Shown: positions 34,496-47,509, counted from the stretch's first letter. The stretch: DNA of 64,000 nucleotides from Phlebotomus papatasi (GCF_024763615.1 NC_077224.1:89104712-89168711); one strand, 5' to 3'. Notes: a model not told the origin generated them from the sequence alone. Numbers and translations: made by a program.

Positions 34496-36315
34496 CTGGA
34501 AAAAAGCGAAAAGAAAAGTAGAATAAGAGTCAAAATCGATACCTTCATATTTTATTGATAAAATATACACTTCTGTTTTTCTTCGTTTTTTTTTTTACAC
34601 CATCCAGGAAATGTTCATAAAAAAAAGGTGAAATGGTATATAGAGTGAAAAAAGGTGCCACAGAAGACACACTCGATTTCTTCAAAAGTATATTATATGT
34701 ACATTTTATGCAGTGCGACACCTTAAATTTTTGTGGTACGATGAAAAATATATTCGAAAGGGCATCTCATAAGGGAAGCTTTTTCTCCTCCCCCAGAAAC
34801 GATGATGAAGCACAGAAAGAGTGAAAAAGTAGTGAAATGTTTGTACATGACAGCTGATACTTTTTCGCTATTGCTATTTATTTTAGAGAAGCAAAAAGAA
34901 ACTTGTGATTAAATCAATTTCTATGAAGTAAACGAAGTAAATACATATTTATTTCATCTTTACCCTTGGCAAAGGATCACAGTAAAAATAATGGGTTGAT
35001 TTTCAGGTCTAATGGTTCCGGCACACCTTTTAGATCAGGAAAATTTCATGATGTCGAAATTCGAATCCCTTTCTTTCTAGCAATCTTTGCAAATGTCTGT
35101 CTATCTCATTCTTTCGCATTCTTCTTCTTCTTCTTTTGAACATCACACCAAATTAAATTTAGCTTAATCGAATTTAGAGTGCGAAGGAATGAGATAGATA
35201 TGTGCAAAACGTGTGTGAAAGAAAGGGATGTGAATTTTTATTTTATGAAGAAAACAATTAAAATAAAAAATAAATAAATAATCTTTAAATAATTATTCAA
35301 ATGTGTAATCCCAGAGAATTAAGGGAGATATGCTATTGAATAATAAGTGCGACTGTTTTATATCTCCCACACGCAGAGTATTCTAATTGACTTATATTTT
35401 AAAATTTGTAATACATCAAAAATTGTACAATCAAGGGCATATTGTAATCTTTTCGCTCAGACACACCTTTTAGATCTTGCAAAATTCGCTCTCGAAATTG
35501 AACTGAACTAAATTTAATTTGGGGTGACGTTCAAGAGAACAAGGAGAAGAAGAGTGTGAAAGAGTAGGATAGACATATTCAATGTTTTTAGGAAAGAAAG
35601 GGATGTGAATTTTGACTTTCTGAATTTTTCCTGATCCATTTTCACACAATAAACTTTAGAGATCACTAAAATCTAAATCATATTGCTTCTACTCAACTAA
35701 TTTTTAGACATTTACCTAGGGACAGCATGAAAGATTCAATTTTGTAACAATATTTTCCATTCATCTGAGTCCTATAAGCTTCGAATCTTTCATATTTTTA
35801 TCTTTCAAAATAAGTTTTAATTCTAAGTGACGGGCAAATCGTTCTGGAATAAGAATGACAAAGGATCAACCTAGTTAAGTTAGTTTCCTGCTCCCCAAAA
35901 ATATAAACGATAAATTAATTTTATGATCCTTTATGACGTCAACACACTACTAAAGGTAATATTTGTAAAAATATGCTTTTTTAAAATTAGGTTTCTTCCT
36001 ACAATAATAGGAGAGATTTTCTTTAAAAATCATATTTTTTAACTTGATCCTAGTGGTTAGACGCCTTTTACTTCAAACGTTCAAACAAACTACACAAGCA
36101 ATCAAAAACGAGTAAAATTTTCAAAAAGATATCTAAATCTAGTCTCATATATGAAAAATGCATCTAAATATCAAAATCGAAAAAATAATTATTTAGCCCC
36201 TTGTGATTTCTAAGGGGCGATATAAATTCAACTGAAGAAGTTTAAATTTTAGCTTAATTTTGCTAAATTTCTAGCAAAACTTGTGATCGCAGCGATGATT
36301 AGTTCACATTAGTCT
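34496..36315. other. Non-coding stretch right of the first TMTC coding exon
   Basis: Probably a leader intron of the TMTC gene. It contains two similar segments, at ~35030-35240 and ~35460-35640, with acaccttttagatc, (g)aaattcg and agaaagggatgtgaattttta/gac. These are an old repeated pair, with the inner part partly inverted. No exon was recognised. Confidence 0.5.
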
Positions 36316-36319
36316 GATA

Positions 36320-36515
36320 CTGTAGATGCGAGTGACTTTGCCCCATAGTGTTCGTAAACTTGTCTTTAATTCTTATGTTTAAGAACAGTCCTCACTGATC
36401 AGACATGGTAGATTGGATCGGTAAAGACCATTCTTAAGTTCTAAAATTAAACAAAAGCTTACAAACATTCTGGGGCATAGTCAGCCGGGGAGGACAAAGT
36501 CACCTGCACCTACGG
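36320..36515. mobile_element. Foldback MITE on TA, 'acatggtagattg' family
   Basis: The left end is ctgtagatgcgagtgacttt. The right end, inverted, is ccgtaggtgcaggtgacttt. Both are flanked by TA. The interior has acatggtagattggatcggt. A second copy is at 56526-56722 in the opposite orientation, and a fragment lies at ~20020-20100. Confidence 0.75.
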
Positions 36516-36679
36516 TACTAAGATAATATTCTTAAAAATTGTTGTTTTTTAACGTTACTAAAAATTAAACGTTAAAATTCAAACTTATTTTTGTCAAAAT
36601 CCGTGTTGAGCAATAATATCAAATTTGAAAGTGTTGTAGACTAGGTTTATTTTTTCAAAAAAGTAGTGGGTGTTCTCTG

Positions 36680-37070
36680 TGGTTTTCAGAGAACTGGAGA
36701 TACGGTACGATCGGTTCTTTAACCGAATTTGATGACTGAACGATAAAGTGAAAGGTTTAATAAAAGATTATATTACACATTTGAACTCCCTAGGACTTCT
36801 AAAAGAGACGCTACATCCGAAAAGCTAAGTCCCATATCACATACCTCTCTCGCTTAACCGATTTTGATGATTACTTGGCCATAATTGCAGAAAACATTAA
36901 TATTATATATTACATTCATACATCATTTTGTACTCAAATGTAAACTAATTTTTGTCTTAATCAGAAAAGTGATTTTAAGGTTTAAAATAAAGGTCTCACA
37001 AAATACGACAATTTTTTTACATAGTTGAATTTCGTCTATGGGCATTAAGGTCGCTCTTCTCACAAAACTG
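36680..37070 (+). repeat. Decayed relative of the 44-46 kb element
   Basis: Shares, in order, tttcagagaactggagatac, cgcttaaccgattttgatga, ttacttggccataattgcag, tacatcattttgtactcaa and ggtctcacaaaatacgaca with 45180-45660. This gives collinear homology over ~390 bp without termini. Confidence 0.7.
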
Positions 37071-37119
37071 TTTACCAAAAATTGTTATCAATTTTAGAGA
37101 TTACCTTTAGATTAGATTT

Positions 37120-37340
37120 TAGAGAAGGTTTTTCAAAGTCAAAGTTAAAAAAGGTTCTAAAGACCATATGTTTCATCGGAATGGTATTTTGTTTTGGATC
37201 GTTGGAAAGGTTTTGGAATTCCTGATAAGCCTGAACCGGTTCCCATCGGTTATGAACAGGTAATCAACCGATTCATAACCGATAATTAATTTCAATGAGA
37301 AAATCAATTGCATTACTCCTAACCTATTTAGGGTAATATT
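37120..37340. repeat. 'aaccgattcataacc' dispersed repeat, best copy
   Basis: Contains gttaaaaaaggttctaaaga, ggaaaggttttggaattcc, gaaccggttcccatcggtta and aacaggtaatcaaccgattc. See 3695 for the family. Confidence 0.6.
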
Positions 37341-39335
37341 ATAAGTGATTCAATTGGTTCAATAAATCTGTTGCAATTTTGATCTACAAAACAATTGTTA
37401 AACTTTATAAAATAATTGTAAGTATTGTAAGGCCCACAATTATTTTATTTCCACGAAGTAATTCTTGCAGAAAAGTTCAAATAAGTGAACATGAATGTTA
37501 AAAGAAGGGTATTGTGTACATAAACATTTATATTATACTTGCAATGTTGTCAAAATAGTATTTGTACAATAACTTGTCGAGCGTCCACTTTGTAATTACT
37601 ATCCAAATATTCACAATTGAAGATTCATTCCCTTTATATTATCAACAACATTAACTGCATGAGCAAGTATACAAGTCACAATGCAACTTACACAAAAATT
37701 ACACATTATAATAGCTGCAGTTTTTTTACTGTGTATACGAAAATTTATGCACCATGTAGGGTATATGCTAAGATGCATCTCTGACGATTGCTAACACAAT
37801 CAGCTATGTCCTAATTTCCCACGAAGCTTTCGCCACCTCACATTACTTCATGACAGAGTCTCTCTCTCTCAAAGGATATTTACATAATTGTAAGCAATTT
37901 TCCGTGTCCATTAAATTTTAAATCAAACTGTATATAACTGAACCCAAAAGCTCAAACAGCGGGTGTACACAGCATAGAAGAGGGTGGTGATTACTTATTC
38001 CATAAATTACATATATAGCATTTTCTCATAGCCTCTCGAGGCTCATTTCCCATGAATAATATCGGGAGAGGACACAACCCTATGACAGAGGTTGACGAAA
38101 AGTGTGAGACAGAGCAAAAGCTCACGATCTCATTGGCCATTCGACCGACAAATGTGTTATCACTCTTACCATGTTCTAACTTCAGGAGCACCCTTTGAAT
38201 TATTATCAAAACACCTATCCTTCTGGCTCCTAAGAAAATTGGGAAATTTGTATTATTTTGCAATGCAAATCTATCATTATGCCAGTTTGTGTTTTCTCAT
38301 GATATGAGGCCACTGGAATAAATTCAATCACGAACCATTCTTCATTATTAAGGCAACAACAAAATCATCTTATTCCACTTGTTGATGACTCATTCACAGG
38401 ATTTAAATCATTTTCTATCTCCTTCGTCATTCACTGTGCTATTAATGATGATTTTATGCTTTTTTATTATACGGATATTTCATTGACTGGCGGAGGATTA
38501 TGTAATTCAATATATATTGTCGCTTTCATCAGCAAATATCGTGTTAATTGAACCTTCCCCATAAAAGGAAACATTTTGGGTGTTTCACATCCACAAACCG
38601 TCAAATTATTAGTGCTCCTCTTGATATTCATAAATTATTCAGGGCTCACCTTTGAGAATAATCCCCGGAAAAGCTGTTAAAATGCAAATACAGCAGCGGG
38701 TGATATAAGCGACGATGTATGTACCCTATGTACCTCTCAACAGTCAGTTTCACGAGCATTACGAAAACTTTTCGGTAAGGGAAATTCAATGTCAAATTAT
38801 GAATACATATCATATAAGAAATCTTATCACTGTTACTCGGAATAGTAAAATAAATAATAAAGTTGTAATGTTTATAAAAGAATCACAGCTAAAAAGTAAA
38901 TTGTTTCCTGCAAGATAAAGTGTAAGCTCTACCTGTGAACGGGTGGATTTTGGTTTGCGTGACTTTGTAAAATTACAATGTCATATGACAAATTCAGCGG
39001 AGTTGAAAGCAAAAGGGTTTTGCTGAAAACACCGATTGTGACAAATTGAGAAAGTCATTTGATGTTTTGACAGAAAAATGCAAGCACTGAGAAAGTTATT
39101 TTTATTGGTTTTGTGACTTATAAAATTTTCAGTGTAAATTGGGTAAATTGTTTTTAAACTGAAATTGTAAATGACCGACGCCAATGAGCCGATCAGGATG
39201 ATGACTGATCGGCGCCGATAAACCAATCGTAGTGGTAGATTGGCGCTGATCAACGTGTCTTTCACTTACAGTTCACTCGCTAATCCTACTTATTTAATTT
39301 CTAAATGTGCTCTTGTAATTCTATTTCTACACCTA
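37340..39335. other. Non-coding stretch, 37.3-39.3 kb
   Basis: No exon or RNA gene recognised. A tctctctctc run is near 37860. The isolated motif acaatgtcatatgacaaattc (38975) is shared with the MITE at 20801. The stretch gccgatcaggatgatgactgatcggcg (39188-39215) is a small imperfect palindrome. Confidence 0.4.
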
Positions 39336-40298
39336 GGGTAAGTGTGCCAAATTTCGACCACTTTGAGTGTAATTTCGACCAAGCAATTAAATGAATTACA
39401 ATTATGGATTTAATCTTTGAATAGTCAATTAATTTATTTTGCTTTTAAATATTTATTCATTTTAGGATGTATTAACACAAAAATCGTTAAATTTTAGGTA
39501 TAATTTGAATTTAAATTGTGTTGTAGAAACTCAGTTTGTAAAGAGTCTTTCGAAAAATGCGACAGCTTGCTTTTGTTTCTAGCAGTCTTGTGATTTGTGG
39601 TGAATTGCAAAGGGTTTCTTTCTGTTTAAGTTCTTTCTGTTTAAGTTAATAGTGAATCATTCCGCGTAAAAAAGTGGATAGTTCGCGAGCGTCTCTCCGG
39701 TAATATAATAGTGCATATTCCGGCAACATCTTTTACTTTCCTAAATTTCTTATTCATTTTTTTCAATGTCTGAGTTTTACAATGCCCATGGAAAAAAGCA
39801 TCGCTTCTATGAAAAAAAAAAACGATCTGGAATAGGTCTTGAAAGAGTTCATGAAGGGCAAACTACTACGGGGACCTGCGTGTAAATTTGGGATGCCAAT
39901 GTAAACTCTTCAGGTCTTTAGGACAAATTACACGGAAGATCGCAGGTCTTGTGGTTCATATAAATGTATTAAAGTAAATATATTTATACTCGTTCCGTAT
40001 GACGTTTTGAAATTTTCTATCGGTTGCTTCACAAAAGGTGGTCACAATCAAGGTGGCCGGTATTACACTCAAAGTGGCCGGAATAATACCCAAAGTAATG
40101 TCCATATTTTTATAATTTTCCAATATTTTAGGAACCGATTTAAAGAAAATAAAAATGTTAAACTAGTTTTTAAGGTTCCATACAACACTCCCGAAAACGA
40201 AGTAACAAGAAATTTCAGTATGTATTAAAAATATTGCATTTCGAACTTAGGACTTCGGTGCTTATATGCAACTATGCCGAAATTTGGCAGACTTATCC
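39336..40298. mobile_element. ~960 bp TIR element on TA with gggtaagtgtgccaaatttcg ends
   Basis: The left end is gggtaagtgtgccaaatttc. The right end, inverted, is ggataagtctgccaaatttc. TA flanks both sides. The interior has a short acaatcaaggtggccgg...actcaaagtggccgga repeat. The one open frame over it (73 codons) has no recognisable domain. Non-autonomous. Confidence 0.75.
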
Positions 40299-40578
40299 TA
40301 CATACAATTTTAGAAAAATTATAAGAGATGTATTTTTTCACAAAATTGCAAGAATTTTGTGATATTTCAATGTGAAAATATTCAAATTAATACACAAAAA
40401 TATCTTGAGAGTAAATGATTTATTTATATGACAAAGTCATGTGATCAAGTCCCGAAAGAACCAGAATCAGGCTCCTAACGATTCATAATGTGCAATTTGT
40501 TTTACTTGAGACTATTTATAAGAATAGTCCCTTCTAACGTTTCGTAGAAAAACTGGAAGTTTTTGGAATATTTGCATA

Positions 40579-40790
40579 GGGGACACTGGGGCACCACCAA
40601 ACAGAGGGTAGTATCAAACATTGCGATTTTTTAATCAGATATTCGACTTCTAAGGACAAGACCTATAGGAATTTATTGGCACTATAGGGATGCTTGTCTA
40701 CTGAAGAAATGGTTGAGATAGTCCAAGTAGTTAAGAAATAAAAATTAGTGTTTGGTGCTACCCCGTGTTTGGTAGTACCCCAGTTTCCCC
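40579..40790. mobile_element. Foldback MITE on TA, ggggacactggggcacc ends
   Basis: The left arm is ggggacactggggcaccacc then aaacagagggtagtatcaaac. The right arm is its inverse, ending ggtagtaccccagtttcccc. TA on both sides. 212 bp. Confidence 0.8.
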
Positions 40791-40799
40791 TAAACATTT

Positions 40800-42360
40800 A
40801 TAAAGTTATGTTTATGTTAATGAATAATAATAATATTTTTGAGTTTCAGTAGAAAAATCATTACATAAATGTGCATCGCTAATTTAATTACGCATTAATT
40901 TACATATTCAATGGAAATCATTTTTTTACCGCGTAGGAGAAAGGTAGGGATGATCAATTCTAGTTAAATCATAAGCAGGATCAAATAGGCTTGAAAGGTT
41001 GCTAGCCAATTTTAAAACTGTTTATTAACAAAGCGTTTGCAATTGATATTTTGTGCTTATACTTTGTAAATTTTATCAGCATTTAATTGGACTTCAATAA
41101 ATTTATATTTTTTTTTACTTTTCTCTTTTATTAATCCTGTATTTATAGTTTTTTTTTGAAACTTTCTGCACACATGTTTTTAATTTGTGAATTAAATTAA
41201 ATTAAATTATTGAGCATTATTCAACATGAATAATGTACTAATTTAATGGTAGCAAATGTACCAAATGAATAATGTACCAAAATTTAACTACAACTCTAAA
41301 TATAGACACTAATTGACAGACATGTTGTACATTGACATGTAGTCTACACTACAGAAAACAATAATGACTGAAAATCAGTTGATGAATAAATCTCATTTCG
41401 TGTTTTTGTTCACACATGAAACCAAAAATTTGTAATAATAATGGATGGAAAGGCCAAGAAAAACAAGAGAAATTAGAAATTTGTGAAGGTTTTTGGGATG
41501 GGTGAGAAGTTTCCATTTTACTAAATTAATTTCCCCTTGCTATTTTTCATTAAGAAAAATGGTGGAAAAATGTCGCTGGCAGACATAGGCGCGCACTGAC
41601 TGAATTCCTAATTTTGATTAATTACACTCGCAACGGTAGGGTACACACAACTTAACGTTCACAGTTCGCACACAATTTGCCATCCAGAAAATGTTCTACA
41701 TCATCAGAAAAAAGGACAAGAAGAAAAAGTAAAAACAAAAAAGACCTACCAATATGCTATATGGAAGTAGGGCTACATCGTGATATTTTTGTAACGTGCG
41801 ATAAAAAAAAGAAAAGTTGGACAATCATTTAAAATTATATATATTTATCACAAGGGGTATTCAACATTTTATTTGAAATGCTTGAAAATTTTATTTAATG
41901 TAAAAAAAATTAAAAATTGGAATTATTTTGTTGATAAAATAAAAACAGACAAATTTTGGAAAAGTAAAATAAAAAAATGTGCATTAAAATGATCAATTAG
42001 AAAACAATTTTAAAATTTTTCTAACACAGTCAAAAAATGTTGACTCTTTTGCCATGATTTTCGTAGTAAATTTGCACAATGTGTAATATCTGTGTACTAC
42101 AACACGTTTTGTGTAATTTCGACACAAAGTCTAAATACATGTTAAATTTTGCATTCTGATTACATAGTTTAGCATTACATTCTAAATTTTTTTACACATT
42201 TTTAGAATACACATTTCCATAAATTACACATGTGCGTAACTTTGCAACAATATAATTGCTATACAAAAGCAAATCAACAATTATATTTGTAATCTTTTTA
42301 CTGTCTAATTTTTAAATGTACTTTTAGGAGGAAAAGTCTCTTCTGAAGACGTAATGCCCC
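40800..42360. other. AT-rich non-coding stretch
   Basis: Long poly-A/T runs, a short attaaattaaatt repeat near 41195, and a few repeated words (tacacat/aatttcgaca). No gene or well-formed element was recognised. Confidence 0.4.
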
Positions 42361-42365
42361 AAGTA

Positions 42366-42554
42366 GGGGAAGGTACTGTCCCTTCGAACGTTCATGCTTT
42401 CGAATAATGTGATTTTTTTTTAATTTTTTCTAAGTGACTTACACATAATTATCAATAATTGATTGTAAATTAACAAATATTTGAAAGAAATGTTCACGTC
42501 ACTTAAGAGAAATCAAAGAAAATTCGCATTATTCGAAGGGAGAGTACTTTCCCC
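42366..42554. mobile_element. Foldback MITE on TA, ggggaaggtactgtcc family copy 2
   Basis: Same family as 19092-19306: ggggaaggtactgtcccttc, cttcatgctttcgaataatg, and the right end gggagagtactttcccc. TA flanks both sides. Confidence 0.85.
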
Positions 42555-42876
42555 TACATAGCAGAGATTTTTTTGGCAATATTAATCCCATTTCCCGTCA
42601 TTTTTGTTTCTTCCGATTGATATTTTCTGATAAGAGTATTTTTCAGAGGAAAAGTACGTCGGGAAATGGACATGGAATTTTTTGTTCAGCTGTTCTGAAC
42701 AATATTCTGCACTATAATACAGAAATTTTGGAAATTATCCAATGAGCAATTTTTTTCTAAAAAATTTTCTTGTAGAATTCTCTAAGGCAGACGTTATAGA
42801 ACCGGCATTCCTATAACAGGTTTATAGTGCTCTTGGTTCCGTAACTAAGACTACTAAAACTAATATGGTGCAATTC

Positions 42877-43585
42877 TTAAGGGGTTACGTAGATCAAAAA
42901 GATTGTAAAACACTCTATTTTCTCTAATGTTTTTATCGTAATAAATTTTTATTATAACTCAATTTTCTAAGCATATAAAACTACAGCATTTAAACTGTAT
43001 TTTATGAATTTTTCATTTAAAAATCTTAAAAATTCAGCCGTTGGAGCCTGATTTTCTATTTTTGAAAAATCTTACTTTTCGGTGGACTGGATTTCTTAGT
43101 CATTTCAGATATCGAAAAGCTAAATAATTTCCTGTTAGTTGATGAGTTAAATTCGCACTTGAACGGTATATTTAGAAAAAATAAAATCTGGATTTTTGGC
43201 AAAATTTTATACAAAAAAAAAACATTTTTTGGAGTATTTTGCACCACGTTTTTGTCTTGTAAAGTTGTGATCAAAATTTAAAAACGAATCTACCGTTTAA
43301 GTACGATTTTAACCAACCAACTAACAGGAAATAATTAGGTTTTCGACGTCAGATGAATATACTCTGAGAAATATTGCCCATAAAAAAGTATTTTTTTTAT
43401 TAAAAAAAAACTGTCTTCAAAAATGAGGTACCAAGAGCTGAGTTTTTAAAATTTTAAAACATTAACATTTTGAACCTTTTTTATATGCTTAAGAGCCTGA
43501 ATTAATTTGTTTTTCATTGTTTTGAAAAAAGATGTCAAGGAAATATGTTTTTTTTTAAGTCTATCAGACCTACGTAACCCCTTAA
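42877..43585. mobile_element. TTAA-flanked TIR element, ggggttacgtag ends
   Basis: The ends are ttaaggggttacgtagatca and its inverse ...gacctacgtaaccccttaa, with TTAA on both sides. It is ~709 bp. Inside, ctaataatttcctgttag-like sequence is repeated inverted (taatttcctgttagttg at ~43124 and caactaacaggaaataatta at ~43318). It has no transposase frame. piggyBac-like by target site only. Confidence 0.75.
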
Positions 43586-43852
43586 GAGGCTTGACAGCTT
43601 CGACAGGGATTTCAACGCGAAATTCGTGTTGCACCTTTTAAAGGTGCATAAAAAGGCTTGTCATCAAAAGGCTTGTTAAAAGGCTTGCTTCTTTCAAGGG
43701 GAATTATTATTTTGTAAAATAAGATTAATATTTAAATATTTTTTATTATTATTTTTTTAACATTCCTTGTTATAAATTCTTGAAAAATTGCCCGATTAAG
43801 AAATCTTTGGTGGGCTATTGTTCTTTTCGATGATTCTGCAAGGGATTCTGTA

Positions 43853-44072
43853 AGGGAGACTGGGGCAAAATTAGTCACGCATGGTATTAGATATTGGGAT
43901 GTTGTATTTAGTTTGCCTTACAAGTAATATTGAGGAAATCAAAATTTTATCGAGGTAAATACCTCCCTTCGTATTCTTCAAAATATTTATAAACCCGACA
44001 CTAAATTCTTTTTTCTGAACTATACGTAATGAAAAAAAAATAATTTGCTGACTAATTTGCCTCAGACTCCCC
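43853..44072. mobile_element. Foldback MITE on TA, agggagactggggcaaa ends
   Basis: The left end is agggagactggggcaaaatt. The right end, inverted, is ggggagtctgaggcaaatta. TA on both sides. 220 bp. Termini related to the 40579 element. Confidence 0.75.
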
Positions 44073-44178
44073 TAATATATGTAAAATTAAAGTGAAAAAT
44101 ATTGGAGATTTTTATTCAATCTATCTATCTTTGTTTTTGAAATTTTTAAAATTTTGTTGAAGTTTGAAGACTTTATTA

Positions 44179-45971
44179 GGTGAGATTCTTAACAATCTCA
44201 CCTACTATAATCCTAACAAAATTTCATGTCGTCCGATCGACCTCAAATTTGGCCAAAATGTGTTTCAGCACTTCCTGATCACGAATATATATGTGGCTAA
44301 TTTACGTTCCCGGCCGGCCGGCCGGCCGGCCGGCCGCTCTTTGGAGCTTAATAGCTCCTAAACTAAAAAAGATATCGACTTGCGGTTTTCGGCAAAGGTT
44401 ATATATCGGGTGAAAATTGCAACTTGGTGCATAGACCCCCCACCCCCCACCCCTCCTTCCGCCATTTTGAAGACCCCCCTTTTTTTGTTTTCTCAATAGC
44501 TCCGCCCCTATGGCATTCAGCGGACTCAAATTTTAGTATGTTATAGCTGGGCCTTAGAGCTTTCCATCAATACCAAACTTAAGGTCCCCCGACCCCCCTG
44601 ACCCGAGCTATAAGGGTCCAAAAAAAATTTCTTAAAATGGCCATAACTCCGGTTCTAATTGTCAGAATTTAAAAAGTGAGGGCTTTTTGGAAAGCTCTCG
44701 TGAAATGCCACTTCCCCTTCTAACATCGCAAGTTCATAAAACCACCGCTAGGGGCGCTTTTTTTAAAAAGAAAATTTTTAAATCTTAAAAGTTAAATAAC
44801 TCAAAAATTCCATTGTGCATCGGGCTGAAAATTTAGTATGTTGTAGCCGTTGATTATACCTATCAAACAAAAAAAACCTTAAGTCGATCCATAACCCCTG
44901 ACCCGAGCTATAAGGGGTCAAAGTTCGAACATTGACCGGCCTCTATCTCCGGTTCTAATTAACATAGCGACCTAAATTTTACCTTTTTGGTTTCGTCTCG
45001 ATGAGCACTTTCAGATGGAAGTTCAAAAAGTCACCACAGGTGGCGCTGTGATAGCGTCAAAATTCATCGAAATTCAAAGTCACTTTTCTCAAAAACGGCA
45101 TTGTGCAAGTTAATGAAATTGTAGTATGTTGTAGTCCAGTCTAGGACGTTTCCAAAATGGTGCGTATGCGCGCTGTGGTTTCAATAGAACCGGAGATATG
45201 AGGGGTCAAAGTTCACGAAATTCAAAAAATCATATCTCCGGTTCTATTTGACCGATTTTGATGAATGAGGGCTTAAACGAAAGATCTCACCAAATGCTAC
45301 AACTTTCTAGAATGTTTGAACTTCGTGGGACCAACACCAGGGGCGCCACAGTCGAAAAACCAATTTCAATATCACATAACCTCAATTATCTCGACTGTCG
45401 CTGAACCGATTTTGATGATTACTTCAACATAATTGTAGAGGACATTTGTCTCTACATTTCGTCCATACATCATTTTCCGATCAGACTACGCTATCACTCC
45501 GATTTTGCCGTTTAAGTGTGAAAAAATTGATTTTTCCCATAATAACGCTTTGAAATCACTCAGATGCCAATTTGACTGCCTCTGCTCCACCAAGACACTT
45601 AAAATAGGGGTTTAAATGGAAAGTCCCACAAAATACAACAATTCTTTGAAATAGTTGAAGCTCAACAAATGACTACTTGGGGCACTCTATATGAAAAAAC
45701 GAGTTAAGAAACAAAAAACCTCGCTTATCTTGGCTTCTGAGTAATCGATGAGTTCAAGTTCTACGGCAAAATTATAGAGAACATTCTGGTCTACATTTCA
45801 CCCATATAACACTTTTCTGTCAGTTCATCCAAATCCTTGACATTTTGGTTCAAATACAAAACTTGTATAATTTCACGAATTTGGTTCAAGATAACTGAAT
45901 GGCGTCTCCCTACTTCAGCATCAAATCGAATTTGCATGCACTCCGAGTTAGCTCACGTTAAGAATCTCACC
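44179..45971. mobile_element. ~1.8 kb TIR element on TA built from repeated non-coding modules
   Basis: Perfect 15-bp ends: ggtgagattcttaac at the left and gttaagaatctcacc at the right, each flanked by TA (44177-44178, 45972-45973). The left end is also immediately followed by aatctcacct, making its own small hairpin. The interior repeats modules: ccggttctaatt/tt at 44653, 44950 and 45239; gacccgagctataagg at ~44600 and ~44897; tagtatgttgtag at ~44838 and ~45122; accgattttgatga at ~45250 and ~45406. A (CCGG)n run sits near the left end. Open frames are short. No transposase was recognised. Confidence 0.8.
44309..44336. repeat. (CCGG)n self-complementary microsatellite
   Basis: About seven ccgg units in a row, a perfect palindrome in GC-poor surroundings, within the 44.2-46.0 kb element. 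Confidence 0.9.
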
Positions 45972-45974
45972 TAC

Positions 45975-47400
45975 ATAAGCCGGTTAGGATTATCTGTCCC
46001 TTTGATTTTACGATTAAATGTATACACAACGATCCGATGTCCGGATAATTGACACTGAAAATGACAAATACTTTAACATTTTCTGAGTATCACTGTGAGT
46101 TTAATCGACTGTAGTTCAGATATTTCTTAGTTTAGAATTCCGAAATTCGCGGATTTTGTCAACTTCGTTTCTGTCAAATAAATGTCAAAATAAGTTATAA
46201 AGAAAACGTCCTTAATCTTAGAGATCGTGTTGAAGTTCTCGGAATTTTATTTATTTACTGCATGAATGACGCGTTGATTTGCTGTCAATTTTATCTAAAT
46301 GTTTAGAATTTGATTTTGACAGTTCTGAATTCTAATGAGACAGCACTGTCATTCTTCTAATATGCTTATCATGTAAACAAATTAAGCTTCGGAATTTTCG
46401 CTTAATTAACATGCAAGCAATAATAAGAAAAATTACACAAAAGTTCTGATCAGTCCAAGAGTGTAATATTCCCTACTTGAATTAAAGCGGTGTGATAAGA
46501 TGACACATCGTTATTTATTATTATAAAACTTTTCTTTATTAATCCATTAAAAATTTATGAAATCCCATTCTGTTTCTGTTTCTAATTGCCTAGTCAATAA
46601 TTTGGGTTTAATTTGAATAAGTTAGATGTTAATCTGGTGTGTGTATCAACCACATTTGTTGGAAAATATTGTTGGAATATTTAGAGATGTACCTTGACTT
46701 GTTGCGGTGCGCCATGGCTAGATAATTCTAGTTTCCGTTGAATTAACCATCCACATAATACACTCCAAACATTAATCTTCAGATTACTTTTAAGGATTTC
46801 ACTGCTTTTCACAAACCACTTTAGTTTATGAAGCACAAACTAAATTTCACGCTTAAAGTCCTTTAAATGTGTAAGTTTTCTTTATTAATTTTTGCCTTTC
46901 TCAAGAAGCTGGCTTTCGTCAAACGTTTTCACGTGACTACCCCACAATTGCGGGTTCTACGACAATCTGTTACGTCTTTCTGAGCATAGCTCCATAGCTC
47001 ATGAAATGTAACAATATTTTTTTTCCAAATAATTTAAAAATTTACTGAATATTTTTGGAAGTTTATTTTCAATTTGTGGGAAACACTTTTGGATTTAAAG
47101 TTTTATTTTTTTGATTGAAATTCAAGAAATCACCTCTTTCAGCACATTTACCAAATACAATCACAAAGTTCCTTGAATTTTTATCTCCTGCAATGGAGCA
47201 ATCAGAAAGATCTCATTGCGAATAGTTCAAATTATATGAGACCATTCAGTTTTGAAAAGATGCCGTGATTTTCACAGTATACGCAACAATGTTGATGCTC
47301 GGAATTTAGTGAATTTCTTCTCAGACGGTTATCAAGCACATCAACTCGCGTTGGAACAATGTTGTGAGAAAACAAAATGGATTTCATTATTGGGAAAACT
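45975..47400. other. Non-coding stretch, 46.0-47.4 kb
   Basis: AT-rich with no recognised element. On the minus strand a 78-codon open frame (47232-47468) overlaps the presumed leader region but has no recognised domain. If the promoter below is real, this stretch is the start of a ~13 kb leader intron. Confidence 0.35.
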
Positions 47401-47430
47401 TTCGGAAAACTTCTGTGAAGATTGGTAATA

Positions 47431-47508
47431 TCATTGAGGGATAAATAGTGTAATAGTGACCAACACACCCGAGAACGCGCCTATGATATCCTTCCAGGCG
47501 AAGGACAT
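47431..47508 (-). other. 25-codon upstream ORF candidate in the presumed leader
   Basis: Starts ten bases after the putative initiator and encodes MSFAWKDIIGAFSGVLVTIT plus five residues before TGA, with a hydrophobic C-terminal half. If transcription starts at 47518 this would be the first AUG, and could act as an upstream ORF. No homologue was recognised. Confidence 0.2.
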
Positions 47509-47509
47509 G

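Noticed and set aside
47232..47468. 78-codon minus-strand frame as a coding exon
   Set aside because: It reads moderately protein-like but has no recognised domain and begins within the presumed leader. It is kept only as part of the leader hypothesis.
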